DNA of 59,774 nt from Flavobacteriales bacterium BRH_c54 (GCA_000961845.1 LADZ01000014.1:1-59774); one strand, 5' to 3'. Shown: positions 32,918 to 42,416, counted from the first letter of the stretch. Numbers and translations are program-made. Notes: generated by a model not told the origin, from the letters alone.

Positions 32918-34189
32918 ATGGAAACAAAAACTTTAACCAGATTTTTTTATAGATTATTAAAAGACCAAACAGCTATTTCTGAAACCATGGCAATTTATGC
33001 TAATGCTATTATAAATTTTATATTACTTTTAATTTTAGGATATATAATTTATAAAGTTTTAAGAGGGTTTTCAGAAAAAATCGTTCATAATTTAGCTGCA
33101 AAATCAAAAACTAAGTTCGATGATTTTTTAGTGGAAAATAACACTTTTTTACACCTTGCTAATTTAATTACACTCTATATTATTTCGGCTTTTATTCCTG
33201 ATATTTTAATTGACTTTCCGCATTTAGAAAAATATGCTGAAATGTTGGTTAGTGTGTTGGTTGTAGTGATGAGCATTTGGTTGATAAGAAGTGTTTTAAC
33301 AACATTTAAAGACTTCCTTAAAACCATTACTGCATTTAAAGATAAACCTATTGAAAGTTATATCCAAGTGTTTATGATTATCACTTGGTTGTTTGGGTTT
33401 ATTATTATTTTTTCCATTATTACCGGTAAACCTTTTTTACATTTTCTAACTGCTTTAGGAGCTTTATCAGCAGTGTTGTTGTTAATTTTTAAAGACACTA
33501 TTTTAGGTTTTGTAGCCAGTATTCAGGTGAGTGTAAACGATACGGTAAGAATTGGAGATTGGATTTCTATGGAAAAATATGGAGCTGATGGAGATGTGTA
33601 TGAAATTAATCTCTCTACTGTAAAAGTGAGGAATTTTGATAATACTATTACTACTATTCCTACTTATTATTTGATTTCTGATTCTTTTAAAAACTGGAGA
33701 GGAATGAGCATTTCTGGTGGAAGAAGAATTAAAAGAGCAGTTATTATTAAATCTACTAGTATAAAATTCTTAACGAATGAAGAAATAACCAAGTTTAAAG
33801 AAATTCAGTTAGTCACAGATTATATAGACCACCGACAGGCTGATATTAATAAACATAACGAACAGAATAATATTGATAAATCTGTATTAATTAATGGTAG
33901 AAATATGACCAATTTTGGTTTATTTAGAAAATACGTAGATGCTTATTTACATGAACATCCTGCAATTAATAAGGAAATGATGATAATGACACGCCAATTG
34001 GAACCAACTCCAACAGGAATTCCTTTAGAAGTTTATGCTTTTAGTAAAGATAAGGCTTGGGCAAATTATGAGCATATTATGGCAGATATCTTCGATCATA
34101 TTTTGGCGGCAGTTCCTTATTTTCAATTAGAAGTTTTTGAATATCCTACAGGTAAGGATTTTTCATCACTCATCACCAATGAACCTTAA
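32918..34189 (+). CDS. MscS-family mechanosensitive ion channel
   Basis: A 423-residue inner-membrane channel. It has several N-terminal helices (about 27-47, 72-92, 105-125, 145-165) and a pore helix region in LHFLTALGALSAVLLLIFKD. The cytosolic beta domain is marked by VNDTVRIGDWISM and VRNFDNTITTIPTYYLISDSF, as in YbdG/YnaI-type MscS members. The C-terminal alpha/beta region contains the long 'IKRAVIIKSTSIKFL' strand and an unusual, charged insert (~residues 290-340) between the beta domain and the end. It releases ions under osmotic downshock. Gating properties cannot be told. It converges on xerD, 9 bases apart. Confidence 0.88.
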   Translation: METKTLTRFFYRLLKDQTAISETMAIYANAIINFILLLILGYIIYKVLRGFSEKIVHNLAAKSKTKFDDFLVENNTFLHLANLITLYIISAFIPDILIDFPHLEKYAEMLVSVLVVVMSIWLIRSVLTTFKDFLKTITAFKDKPIESYIQVFMIITWLFGFIIIFSIITGKPFLHFLTALGALSAVLLLIFKDTILGFVASIQVSVNDTVRIGDWISMEKYGADGDVYEINLSTVKVRNFDNTITTIPTYYLISDSFKNWRGMSISGGRRIKRAVIIKSTSIKFLTNEEITKFKEIQLVTDYIDHRQADINKHNEQNNIDKSVLINGRNMTNFGLFRKYVDAYLHEHPAINKEMMIMTRQLEPTPTGIPLEVYAFSKDKAWANYEHIMADIFDHILAAVPYFQLEVFEYPTGKDFSSLITNEP

Positions 34190-34198
34190 TCTCTTCAC

Positions 34199-35107
34199 TT
34201 AAGACTTTCCTCTAGGGTGAAAATCTAAAATAGATTGACGCAAATAATCACTATCAAGATGAGTATAAATTTCTGTTGTAGTAATAGATTCGTGTCCTAG
34301 CATTTCTTGTACAGCACGCAAATCAGCTCCACCGTCAACCAAGTGAGTGGCAAAAGAATGTCGGAAAGTATGTGGACTAACGGTTTTGTTGATTCCTGCT
34401 TGTTGAGTTAACTTTTTTATGATGGTAAAAATCATTACTCGGGTAAGTTGTTTCCCTCTTCGGTTTAAAAACAAAATGTCCTCACTGGCCTTGTCAATTT
34501 TTGGTAGATGATTTCTTACATGTTCTATGTAAATAGTAATGTGTTTGATAGCAGCTCCGCCAATAGGAGTAATTCGTTCTTTATCACCTTTACCAACAAC
34601 ACGAACAAACCCCTCATCTAATAATAAGTGAGAAATTTGTAATCCGATTAGCTCAGAAACTCGTAAGCCACAGCTGTAGAGTGTTTCTAAAATGGCTTTG
34701 TTTCTTAATCCTTCAGGTGTGCTGAGGTCAATTACTGCAATAATTTTATCAATTTCTTCAATGGTAAGCACTTCGGGGAGTTTCCTGCCAATTTTTGGGG
34801 TTTCTATCAATTCTACAGGAGAAACAGTAATAATTTCTTCCAGCAATAAATAATTGTAAAAGGCTTTAATTCCTGAAATTATTCTAGATTGACTTCTAGC
34901 ATTTAAACCAATTTCACTTACCCATTTTAAAAAAGATTCGACATGTTTTTGTGTAACTTTTTCGGGAGCAAGATGAATTTCACTCATATCTAAATACTGA
35001 AAAAGCTTTTCAACATCAGCAATATAAGCCTCTACAGAGTTTTTTGCCAACGATTTTTCCAGCTGGAGGTATGCTTTAAATCCTTTTATAGTGGGACTCC
35101 AGTTCAT
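34199..35107 (-). CDS. xerD: tyrosine recombinase XerD
   Basis: A 302-residue site-specific recombinase. The N-terminal SAM-like core-binding domain is at ~1-90 (LAKNSVEAYIADVEKL). The catalytic domain has all six conserved residues: Arg149 (GLRVSEL), Lys173 (GKGDKERI), His246 and Arg249 (HTFRHSFATHL), His272 (LGHESI) and Tyr281 (EIYTHL). Length and the LGHESITTTEIYTH motif fit chromosomal XerD, which resolves chromosome dimers at dif, rather than a phage integrase. No dif-like site was sought by calculation in this window. It is the last gene of a cysC-TM2-xerD unit, 6 bases after the TM2 gene. Confidence 0.9.
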   Translation of the reverse strand: MNWSPTIKGFKAYLQLEKSLAKNSVEAYIADVEKLFQYLDMSEIHLAPEKVTQKHVESFLKWVSEIGLNARSQSRIISGIKAFYNYLLLEEIITVSPVELIETPKIGRKLPEVLTIEEIDKIIAVIDLSTPEGLRNKAILETLYSCGLRVSELIGLQISHLLLDEGFVRVVGKGDKERITPIGGAAIKHITIYIEHVRNHLPKIDKASEDILFLNRRGKQLTRVMIFTIIKKLTQQAGINKTVSPHTFRHSFATHLVDGGADLRAVQEMLGHESITTTEIYTHLDSDYLRQSILDFHPRGKS

Positions 35108-35113
35108 GGTTGG

Positions 35114-35485
35114 TTAATTATTCCTCCACATAATTATTTGTGTTTTATTTTCGTAAACGGAAATATCTTTTTTAAAGATGAGATGAACCAAATCTATAAG
35201 AGGTAAAATGCCAAATCCTCCAAAAGTAACGGAGTAAATTATAGGGGTCCTTTGGTGTGTCCCCATATAAATTCGATGTCCACCCAAAATACCGGTAAAA
35301 ATGGTAAAAAGAATGGCCTTCCCTCTTTTAAACTTTACTTCTCCATTATCCAGAACTTCCATTTCCAGTTCAGTAGTAGTAAATATTTCACCATCAAGTG
35401 TACTCAAAGAGTCTTTTTTAATGGTAGAAGAAAATAAACTACCTACAAGTAATAAAAAACAAATTATGGTTAAGAAATACTTCAT
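35114..35485 (-). CDS. TM2-domain protein
   Basis: A 123-residue membrane protein. The N-terminal signal-like segment (MKYFLTIICFLLLVGSLFSS) is followed by a short soluble stretch. Two close hydrophobic segments carry the TM2 signature, LGGHRIYMGTHQRT..., ending in 'GFGILPLIDLVHLIF'. TM2 proteins are of unknown role, generally found in the inner membrane. The ATG overlaps the cysC stop (TAATG), so it is co-translated with the APS kinase gene. It is small but complete, and the domain assignment is firm. Confidence 0.8.
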   Translation of the reverse strand: MKYFLTIICFLLLVGSLFSSTIKKDSLSTLDGEIFTTTELEMEVLDNGEVKFKRGKAILFTIFTGILGGHRIYMGTHQRTPIIYSVTFGGFGILPLIDLVHLIFKKDISVYENKTQIIMWRNN

Positions 35486-36090
35486 TATTTTTTGGTGATT
35501 AAAGGTAAAATTTCTTTTAAAATAGTATTAACTGATTCTTCAACGGTTTTATTGGCAGTTTTTACAATAATAGCTGCATTTTCGGGAACTTCAAATGGAG
35601 CATTAATACCTGTAAAATCTTTAATTTCTCCTGCTCGAGCTTTTTTATAAAGTCCTTTTACATCACGTTGTTCGCAAATTTCTAGAGGTGTATCAATAAA
35701 AACTTCCACAAAATTTTCGGCTCCAATAATTTCTTTTGCTGCATTTCTTATGGCATTGGTAGGACTAACAAAACAGTTAATGGTAATCACACCACAATTC
35801 ACAAATAACCTAGAAACTTCTGCAATTCTTCTTATGTTTTCTGTTCTATCGGCATCAGAAAACCCTAAGTTATTGTTGATGCCAGTTCTTATATTGTCAC
35901 CATCCAAGATTTGAGTTAAGAATCCTTTCTGTGCTAATTCTTTTTCTAAAGCAATAGCAATGGTACTTTTTCCAGAACCGGAAAGTCCGGTCATCCAAAT
36001 TACTTTAGCTGTTTGGTTGAGTAACTGTTCTTTTTTTTTTCTTCCGACTATTTGATCGAAAATTGGAAATATATTTTTTTGGTTATCCAT
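35485..36090 (-). CDS. cysC: adenylyl-sulfate (APS) kinase
   Basis: A 201-residue kinase that converts APS and ATP to PAPS, the sulfate donor for sulfation (or the substrate of PAPS reductase). The P-loop is GLSGSGKST (residues ~34-42). Further motifs are DGDNIRTGINNNLGFSDADR and FVSPTNAIRNAAKE, with the C-terminal FTGINAPFEVPE. It is a stand-alone form, with no fused sulfurylase. There are no cysD, cysN or cysH genes nearby, and it leads a unit with a TM2 gene and xerD, so its role (sulfation of lipids or glycans versus assimilation) is open. A promoter-like pair lies just upstream at 36114-36140. Confidence 0.92.
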   Translation of the reverse strand: MDNQKNIFPIFDQIVGRKKKEQLLNQTAKVIWMTGLSGSGKSTIAIALEKELAQKGFLTQILDGDNIRTGINNNLGFSDADRTENIRRIAEVSRLFVNCGVITINCFVSPTNAIRNAAKEIIGAENFVEVFIDTPLEICEQRDVKGLYKKARAGEIKDFTGINAPFEVPENAAIIVKTANKTVEESVNTILKEILPLITKK

Positions 36091-36113
36091 GAAAAAATGA
36101 TTGTGAAGAAGTA

Positions 36114-36140
36114 CAAAAATAGCTTTTTATAAAACACCAA
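36114..36140 (-). promoter_or_regulatory. probable cysC promoter
   Basis: On the minus strand TTG (36138-36140) is followed by 16 bases and TATTTTTG (36114-36121), fitting the TTG/TAnnTTTG promoter of Bacteroidota. It lies 23 bases before the cysC ATG, back to back with the deoC promoter. Confidence 0.45.
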
Positions 36141-36161
36141 TAAAACTTCGGGGCTTTTACT

Positions 36162-36169
36162 TATCTTTG
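36162..36169 (+). promoter_or_regulatory. -7-like element for deoC
   Basis: TATCTTTG matches TAnnTTTG and ends 18 bases before the ATG at 36188. No clear -33 box is visible. Confidence 0.4.
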
Positions 36170-36187
36170 GAGTTCAATTTTTTAACT

Positions 36188-37099
36188 ATGAGTAATAAAA
36201 AAGTGATTTTAGATTATAATGCAACGCCTGTTATTGACCAGGTTGGGGTGTTAGATAGAATAGATAGAATAACTTCGAGAAGTTTAAAAAAAGATGCCAA
36301 AATGCATGGGTTGAAATTAGCATTGAGCATGATAGATTTAACAACACTTGAGGGGGCTGATACGACTAAAAAAGTTGTACAACTTTGTAATAAAGCCATG
36401 CATTTACATGATGCTATGCCCGGATTACCTACAGTTGCTGCAGTATGTGTTTATCCCAATTTTGTGGAAACAGCTAAGAAAACACTTAAAGGAACAAAAA
36501 TAAAAGTAGCATCGGTAGCTACAGCTTTCCCTGCCGGACAATCTAGTAGAGAAGTGAAATTGTTAGATACAAAACTTGCTGTTGATGGTGGTGCGGATGA
36601 GGTAGATATGGTAATTAGTAGAGGAAAATTTCATGAAGGTGAATACAATTTTGTTTTTGATGAAATTGCTGCTATTAAAGAAGCTTGTGGAAAAGCACGT
36701 TTAAAAGTAATTTTAGAAACAGGTGAGTTGGGAACTTTTGATAAAGTAAGGAGAGCAAGTGATATAGCTATTTATGCCGGAGCAGATTTTATTAAAACAT
36801 CAACAGGAAAAATTAGTCCCGCAGCAACATTGCCAGTTACATCAGTAATGTTGGAGGCAATTAAAGACTACTATTACAAAACAGGAATACAAGTAGGAAT
36901 GAAGCCTGCAGGAGGTATTTCTAATGCTAAATTGGCATTACAGTATTTACTATTGGTAAAAGAAACATTGGGCGATGCTTGGTTAACTAATGAGTGGTTT
37001 AGGTTTGGTGCAAGCAGTTTGGCTAATGATGTATTAATGCAAATTGTTAAACAAACAACAGGAATATACCAATCTAAAGATTATTTTTCTAAGGACTAA
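36188..37099 (+). CDS. deoC: deoxyribose-phosphate aldolase
   Basis: A 303-residue class I aldolase cleaving 2-deoxyribose 5-phosphate to glyceraldehyde 3-phosphate and acetaldehyde. The Schiff-base Lys is in ADFIKTSTGK. VCVYPNFV, VASVATAFPAGQS and GGADEVDMVI are typical of DeoC, and MKPAGGISNAK ends the barrel. I use the ATG at 36188 (MSNKKVILDYN); a TTG 21 bases upstream lies in the -7 element. The enzyme is longer than the E. coli protein (259 aa) because of an N-terminal helical extension, as in many Bacteroidota and actinobacteria. It is followed after 58 bases by an aldehyde dehydrogenase, forming a likely operon. Confidence 0.92.
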   Translation: MSNKKVILDYNATPVIDQVGVLDRIDRITSRSLKKDAKMHGLKLALSMIDLTTLEGADTTKKVVQLCNKAMHLHDAMPGLPTVAAVCVYPNFVETAKKTLKGTKIKVASVATAFPAGQSSREVKLLDTKLAVDGGADEVDMVISRGKFHEGEYNFVFDEIAAIKEACGKARLKVILETGELGTFDKVRRASDIAIYAGADFIKTSTGKISPAATLPVTSVMLEAIKDYYYKTGIQVGMKPAGGISNAKLALQYLLLVKETLGDAWLTNEWFRFGASSLANDVLMQIVKQTTGIYQSKDYFSKD

Positions 37100-37157
37100 C
37101 TTTAGATTTTAACCTTAAAGCATATAAAGAATAAATTTATAGAAACAATAACATACC

Positions 37158-38621
37158 ATGACTAAAATAAATTTGAATTCAACTTGGGAGTTTGCTCCTT
37201 CATTAGAGAGCACCGACCATATTAACTTGAAGAAACAATACGAGTTGTTTATTGGAGGGAAATGGGTAAAACCAAGTTCAGGAAAATATTTTGATACGGT
37301 AAATCCTGCTACGGAAGAAAAATTAGCTTCTATTGCAGAGGCTAATGATAAAGATGTAGATAAAGCAGTAAAAGCTGCTCGAAAAGCTTATAATGAAGTG
37401 TGGAGTAAAATGCCGGCAAGTGAAAGGGGAAAATATATTTATCGTATTGCCAGATTAATTCAAGAAAGAGCGAGAGAGTTTGCTGTAATAGAAACGCTGG
37501 ATGGAGGTAAACCTATTAGAGAAGCCAGAGATATTGATGTGCCTTTAGCTGCTGCACATTTTTTCTATTATGCAGGTTGGGCAGATAAGTTAGACTATGC
37601 TTTTCCTAATAGAAATCCGATGCCTTTGGGTGTTGCAGGACAGATAGTACCTTGGAATTTTCCATTATTGATGGTAGCTTGGAAAATAGCTCCGGCTTTG
37701 GCTACAGGAAATACTGTGGTTTTAAAACCAGCTGAAACCACACCGCTTACAGCTTTAAAGTTAGCAGAAATTATTCAGGAAGCAGGTTTGCCTGATGGAG
37801 TAGTGAATATTATTACCGGAGCAGGCGCTACGGGAGCTGCTATTGTTAATCATGAGGATGTAGATAAAATTGCGTTTACAGGCTCTACCGGTGTGGGGAA
37901 AATTATTCAAAATGCTATTGCCGGAACAAACAAAAAAGCTACGTTGGAATTGGGAGGAAAAGCGGCTAACATTATTTTTGAAGATGCAGCTTTAGATCAA
38001 GCGGTAGAAGGGATTATTAATGGTATTTACTTTAATCAAGGACATGTTTGTTGTGCTGGTTCGCGTTTGTTTGTACAAGAATCTGTTTACGATGTGGTTA
38101 TGCGTAAATTAAAAGACCGTATGGCTTCTTTGGTAGTTGGAAATCCGTTGGATAAAAATACGGATATTGGAGCGATTAACTCAAAAGAACAATTAAACAC
38201 TATAAATAAGTATTTAAAAATAGGAAAAGCCGAAGGAGCAGAAATGTACCAAACGGATTGTTCGTTACCCAAAAAAGGGTATTGGTGTAAACCTACTTTA
38301 TTTACAGGCGTTTCGCAATCAAACCGAATAGTTCAGGAAGAAATCTTTGGACCAGTGTTGGCTGTACAAACATTTAGAACGGTAGCAGAGGTAATAGAAA
38401 AAGCGAATAACACTCCTTATGGACTTTCTGCCGGAGTATGGACAGATAAAGGTTCCAAATTATTTAACATGACCTCACAATTAAAAGCAGGCGTAATTTG
38501 GGGGAATACTTTCAATAAATTTGATCCATCATCACCATTTGGTGGTTTTAAAGAAAGTGGCTTTGGCAGAGAGGGTGGTTTACACGGATTAAAAGCGTAT
38601 TTGAAGGTTAAGGGTAGTTAG
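37158..38621 (+). CDS. aldehyde dehydrogenase
   Basis: A 487-residue NAD(P)-dependent aldehyde dehydrogenase. The NAD-binding region is VPWNFPLLMVAWKIAPALATG. The Gly-rich TGSTGVGKII is followed by the general base Glu in LELGGKAAN, and the catalytic Cys is in NQGHVCCAGSR. The C-terminal substrate-pocket EEIFGPVLAV and GFKESGFGREGG are also conserved. The deoC gene lies immediately upstream, so the physiological substrate may be the acetaldehyde (or another small aldehyde) released from deoxyribose phosphate. That is inference from position. Its stop is directly back to back with the stop of the convergent GH16-like gene. Confidence 0.9.
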   Translation: MTKINLNSTWEFAPSLESTDHINLKKQYELFIGGKWVKPSSGKYFDTVNPATEEKLASIAEANDKDVDKAVKAARKAYNEVWSKMPASERGKYIYRIARLIQERAREFAVIETLDGGKPIREARDIDVPLAAAHFFYYAGWADKLDYAFPNRNPMPLGVAGQIVPWNFPLLMVAWKIAPALATGNTVVLKPAETTPLTALKLAEIIQEAGLPDGVVNIITGAGATGAAIVNHEDVDKIAFTGSTGVGKIIQNAIAGTNKKATLELGGKAANIIFEDAALDQAVEGIINGIYFNQGHVCCAGSRLFVQESVYDVVMRKLKDRMASLVVGNPLDKNTDIGAINSKEQLNTINKYLKIGKAEGAEMYQTDCSLPKKGYWCKPTLFTGVSQSNRIVQEEIFGPVLAVQTFRTVAEVIEKANNTPYGLSAGVWTDKGSKLFNMTSQLKAGVIWGNTFNKFDPSSPFGGFKESGFGREGGLHGLKAYLKVKGS

Positions 38622-40622
38622 TTATTCAACAAATACTTCTAATACTTCACCTTTTATATCTTCGGCAGGAAAAGGGATATAGTTTTGATTGAATGGAGCT
38701 TCTGGCCACCAATTTTTTAGGTGCCATTCTTGGGTTACAACCAACAGCATTTGGTTGTTTGGAATAGAAGAATAATCAGAATTTACATAACCAATTGTTG
38801 TTAATTGATTTTTTTCAGGTCCAATTCTCCAAATAATTTCTTCGGGCTTCCATTCAATTTGAAACCAATAATAATCATTTTCAAATAACTCATCATTTAA
38901 TGCTCCATATTTACCTGTTACAGCCTGATACCAAGTATCCCAACGGTGTAATTCAAAAGAGTTATTTTGATAAGGTACTTTAAAAACGCCATGACTTAAC
39001 TTTTGGGCATCATCGCAAGCTAAATCCCAATTTGTAAAAGTTACCATTACTTTATTTGAATCTGACAATGGTTCATTAGGTTTTTTTGAAGCATCGCCAC
39101 CATAAGAAGAAACAGGCCAATATCTAGCTGATTTAACGATTTCAATATCAATTTCTGAATAATTAGTTTCTCTTTGATAGTTAATGGCTCCATTTCCATC
39201 ATAAGTTTTTGGTACAAATCCATTTTTAGTTGAACAAGGTCTTCTTTGATTCCATTCCCCATTTTGATAGATTAACCAAATAGCATTAGTTAAGCCATTC
39301 CATAATAAATCTTTGTTTAATAACTGCGGTAATTTTGCTTTAACACTATATTTTCCGTAAGTTAATCCATGACGAGTAATAATTCCTACATTTTCTTTTT
39401 TGTAATTAGTATCTTTTACTGCTGGATTTAATAAAGTAACTTTATTATTTGCACTATCAGGAATTACGGTTTTACAAGGGCAATGACTAACTTCAATTGG
39501 TGTTTTAATTTGTTTTTGTTCTTTTTTTAAAGAATTGTAATAATCATTTCTAGTATATTTATTTCCAGTAACATCAGCAGTTACAGGAATATTATTAAAA
39601 GTAAAATGAGGATTAAATGAGCTTATAAATTGTTCAAAATGGGCATTTTTTAACAACAATTGATTTTCGTTACATTTGGTTGAATAATGGGTAGTGTCAT
39701 ACTTAGGTTCAAAAAAAGATTCTTTATTAATAAAAACTCCATTTTTAAATGAAGGTTGGGCTTTTAATTTCAATGAATTTTTACTTAATATGGTTGAATA
39801 TTCCGCACCAATGTCTTTACTAAAAAAAGAAAATGGATTAGTATAATTACTTTCCTTATTTTTTAATGAAATATTTTGAATGTAATTTGGAACAACTTTA
39901 TTCAATTCATTTTCATCAGCAAAAACCACTAGCAAAAATTCGTAATTTCCAACTCTCACATTTCTCTTCCACCTATTATTTATATCTCCACCGAAGTTTC
40001 TATCTTGTTTTGCTGTATAAACAGCATCTTTATATATTTGTGTTTCTAATTCAATATTGTTTGCAAGTGCTTTTTCAGTAACCGCACTTAGCCAATCAGG
40101 ATTGTTTTTGATGGCATTTATCTTATTTTTAATTTCTTTATCACTTACGGGACCAATTTTTTTAGAACCATAAAATTGTTGCTCATTTCTTGGATTACCT
40201 ACAATTCTGAAGCTATCTTGAATCAAATACGAAGAGCCATTTGATGGTATTAGCTCTGTTTCTTTAAAAGTAATTGATGGGTCTTCCCAACTACCATAAA
40301 AATTTTCATGAGAAAAGGGGTGAGATTCATCAAACTTATATGAACTATTTTGGTAATATATTTTATAATAGAATTTTTTAGGCATTTTGGAGTTATTAGT
40401 AATTTCAAATTGAAAATGAAATTTTCCATCATTACTTTGATTAATAGAGGGAACAACAAAGCCATTTTCATAAGCATCGCTGAAATCAAGAGATAACGTT
40501 AAAGGTGATTTTTGAGAATCAAAATTAGAAATAGGGTTAAACCCTGAGATATTAAAAGAGTCCTCAAATATGCTACACGAAAAATTTAGAAATAATAAAG
40601 AGGCAATTAAAAGCTTACGCAT
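38622..40622 (-). CDS. GH16-like lipoprotein with large N-terminal domain
   Basis: A 666-residue lipoprotein starting at MRKLLIASLLFLNFSCS (lipobox FSC); the ATG at 40673 would overlap the divergent gene. Residues ~20-350 are beta-rich and of unknown fold. Residues ~390-666 look like a GH16/laminarinase-type jelly roll: GLTYGKYSVKAKLPQ, then the catalytic-type motif SEIDIEI (Glu-x-Asp-x-Glu, around residue 490), then WYWFQIEWKPEEIIWRIG-like strands (near residue 600; partial quote). If the motif is active it cleaves beta-1,3/1,4 glycans. The EIDIE motif supports retention of activity. It is divergent from the glycoconjugate operon with only 36 bases between starts. Confidence 0.7.
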   Translation of the reverse strand: MRKLLIASLLFLNFSCSIFEDSFNISGFNPISNFDSQKSPLTLSLDFSDAYENGFVVPSINQSNDGKFHFQFEITNNSKMPKKFYYKIYYQNSSYKFDESHPFSHENFYGSWEDPSITFKETELIPSNGSSYLIQDSFRIVGNPRNEQQFYGSKKIGPVSDKEIKNKINAIKNNPDWLSAVTEKALANNIELETQIYKDAVYTAKQDRNFGGDINNRWKRNVRVGNYEFLLVVFADENELNKVVPNYIQNISLKNKESNYTNPFSFFSKDIGAEYSTILSKNSLKLKAQPSFKNGVFINKESFFEPKYDTTHYSTKCNENQLLLKNAHFEQFISSFNPHFTFNNIPVTADVTGNKYTRNDYYNSLKKEQKQIKTPIEVSHCPCKTVIPDSANNKVTLLNPAVKDTNYKKENVGIITRHGLTYGKYSVKAKLPQLLNKDLLWNGLTNAIWLIYQNGEWNQRRPCSTKNGFVPKTYDGNGAINYQRETNYSEIDIEIVKSARYWPVSSYGGDASKKPNEPLSDSNKVMVTFTNWDLACDDAQKLSHGVFKVPYQNNSFELHRWDTWYQAVTGKYGALNDELFENDYYWFQIEWKPEEIIWRIGPEKNQLTTIGYVNSDYSSIPNNQMLLVVTQEWHLKNWWPEAPFNQNYIPFPAEDIKGEVLEVFVE

Positions 40623-40658
40623 TAGAATTAGGTTGAAAATTTTTATTTTCTTTGTTTT

Positions 40659-42416
40659 ATGAAATACAAACATAATTATAAACTATATTTAAACGGATTA
40701 TTCTTAATTGTTTTTTTAATTGCATCGATTAAGTTAATTAAAAAAACAGCTATTTATCCTTATGGAGATGGTTTAGAATATGTTTTAATGACAGAGTCTT
40801 TTAATAATCACTTTACACCTGAGCTTAAACATAGCGATATTGATAATTATATTCAATATTTAGAAAAAAACCAGATTGAAATTCATAAAAAAGATATTTT
40901 AACCTCTATAAAAGACCTCTATACTAAAGATGTTAAATTATTGGATGATAGGCATGGATTTTTTGTAGATAAAAATCAACAAGTCTATTCCTATCATTTC
41001 TGGGTTTATTCTCTTCTAAACACTCCTGTAAGGAAAATATTGGGGTGGTTTAACTTAAACATTTCGTACACATTTGTTATCACAAACTACCTGTTTTTAC
41101 TTTTGACACTGTTATTAATATTTACAAGGGATTCGTTTAATTATAGAGATAGAATAGTACTTTCATTATTTATTATTTTTTCTCCAATATTTTGGTATTT
41201 AGGTTGGACACATCCGGAGGCTTTTGCAGGGTTAATGGTATTTTCTTCATTAGTATTGTTTTATGACCAAAAACATTATTGGGCTATATTTCTAATGGCG
41301 ATAACTTCAACACATTTCCCACCGTTATTTATTCCAGTTCTAATCATGTTAATTTATAAATTGAGAAAAGATGGATTTACTTTTAAAAATCTGTTTTATG
41401 GAGGAATAACATCGTTTTGGGTGATTTTACCATCATTATTTTATTTATACCATTACTCTATTCCAAATTTAATTATAGCAAAGAATTTTATTAGTACGGA
41501 TTATGTTTCATTGAATAGATTACATAGTTTTTTGTTTGATTGGAACCAAGGGATGATTTTAGGGCTGCCTTTAGTCTTATTTACGGCAATCTTTCTTTTT
41601 GTATATAGAATTATTAAACGAAAGTTTAAAGTTATTGATATGATATTTGCATCAGTATTTTTAATGGGTTATTTTTATTTACAAATGGGAAATTGGAGTC
41701 ATGGAATGTCTGTAGTTAATAGATATGTTGTTTGGAATGCTTCAATTTTTCTTTTTTACACGATATATTTACTATTTAAGATTGAAAATACAAAAGTAAA
41801 ATATTTATTGTTTACGATACTTTTTATCCCTCAAGTATTAAGTGTGTATTATTTTTCTGATATTAAACATACTCATTGGAAGTCTAGCGAACATAACAAA
41901 ATAGCGTTATGGTTTTTTGATAATTACCCTCATTGGTATAATCCGGATCCTCATATATTTCAAGTAAGAACAAGTAAGGCTAATTTGTCTTATACCGATT
42001 CGGTTATTGTGTATAACAAACCCGATAGTACCATAAATAAAATGATGGTTTACAAAGGACAATCGATTTATCAATTAGAATACAGAGGAGTGAACAAACA
42101 AAAAATAGATTCCTTTTTAATAAATAAAAAGTATTATAATGATTGGATTTATATTAATAAAAAAGAGTTGGATGAGTTAGGTTATATACAAGAAAATGAT
42201 ACGCTTATTAGTTATATTGAAAATAAAAATAACCTAATAATAAGAGAAAAAATTAAAAATCATATTTTGTCTTCTCCTTCGTACATCGAATTAATTGAAC
42301 AAAAAGCCAAAGATTGGGATTTGCCTTTTGAAGAAGTGTTAGAAATGGACATAGAATACCTCATAAAAGTAGAAAAAGAGAAAATATTTTTAAACAAAAA
42401 GGATGATGTCAATTAG
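40659..42416 (+). CDS. multi-pass membrane protein, GT-C glycosyltransferase-like
   Basis: A 585-residue protein with about ten hydrophobic segments in the first ~410 residues. After helix 1 (residues ~10-27) a loop carries YGDGLEYVLM, with acidic residues at a place where GT-C enzymes keep their catalytic Asp/Glu. The C-terminal ~150 residues are soluble and charged. This overall plan fits polyprenyl-phosphate-sugar-dependent GT-C transferases, but no named family is recognised. It is the first gene of an operon: its last 14 bases overlap the methyltransferase gene. A substrate made by the UbiA/HAD genes two and three genes downstream would be logical. Confidence 0.6.
   Translation: MKYKHNYKLYLNGLFLIVFLIASIKLIKKTAIYPYGDGLEYVLMTESFNNHFTPELKHSDIDNYIQYLEKNQIEIHKKDILTSIKDLYTKDVKLLDDRHGFFVDKNQQVYSYHFWVYSLLNTPVRKILGWFNLNISYTFVITNYLFLLLTLLLIFTRDSFNYRDRIVLSLFIIFSPIFWYLGWTHPEAFAGLMVFSSLVLFYDQKHYWAIFLMAITSTHFPPLFIPVLIMLIYKLRKDGFTFKNLFYGGITSFWVILPSLFYLYHYSIPNLIIAKNFISTDYVSLNRLHSFLFDWNQGMILGLPLVLFTAIFLFVYRIIKRKFKVIDMIFASVFLMGYFYLQMGNWSHGMSVVNRYVVWNASIFLFYTIYLLFKIENTKVKYLLFTILFIPQVLSVYYFSDIKHTHWKSSEHNKIALWFFDNYPHWYNPDPHIFQVRTSKANLSYTDSVIVYNKPDSTINKMMVYKGQSIYQLEYRGVNKQKIDSFLINKKYYNDWIYINKKELDELGYIQENDTLISYIENKNNLIIREKIKNHILSSPSYIELIEQKAKDWDLPFEEVLEMDIEYLIKVEKEKIFLNKKDDVN

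Noticed and set aside
34199-35107. Phage or island integrase
   Set aside because: Length, motifs and absence of neighbouring phage genes or att repeats fit the housekeeping XerD recombinase.
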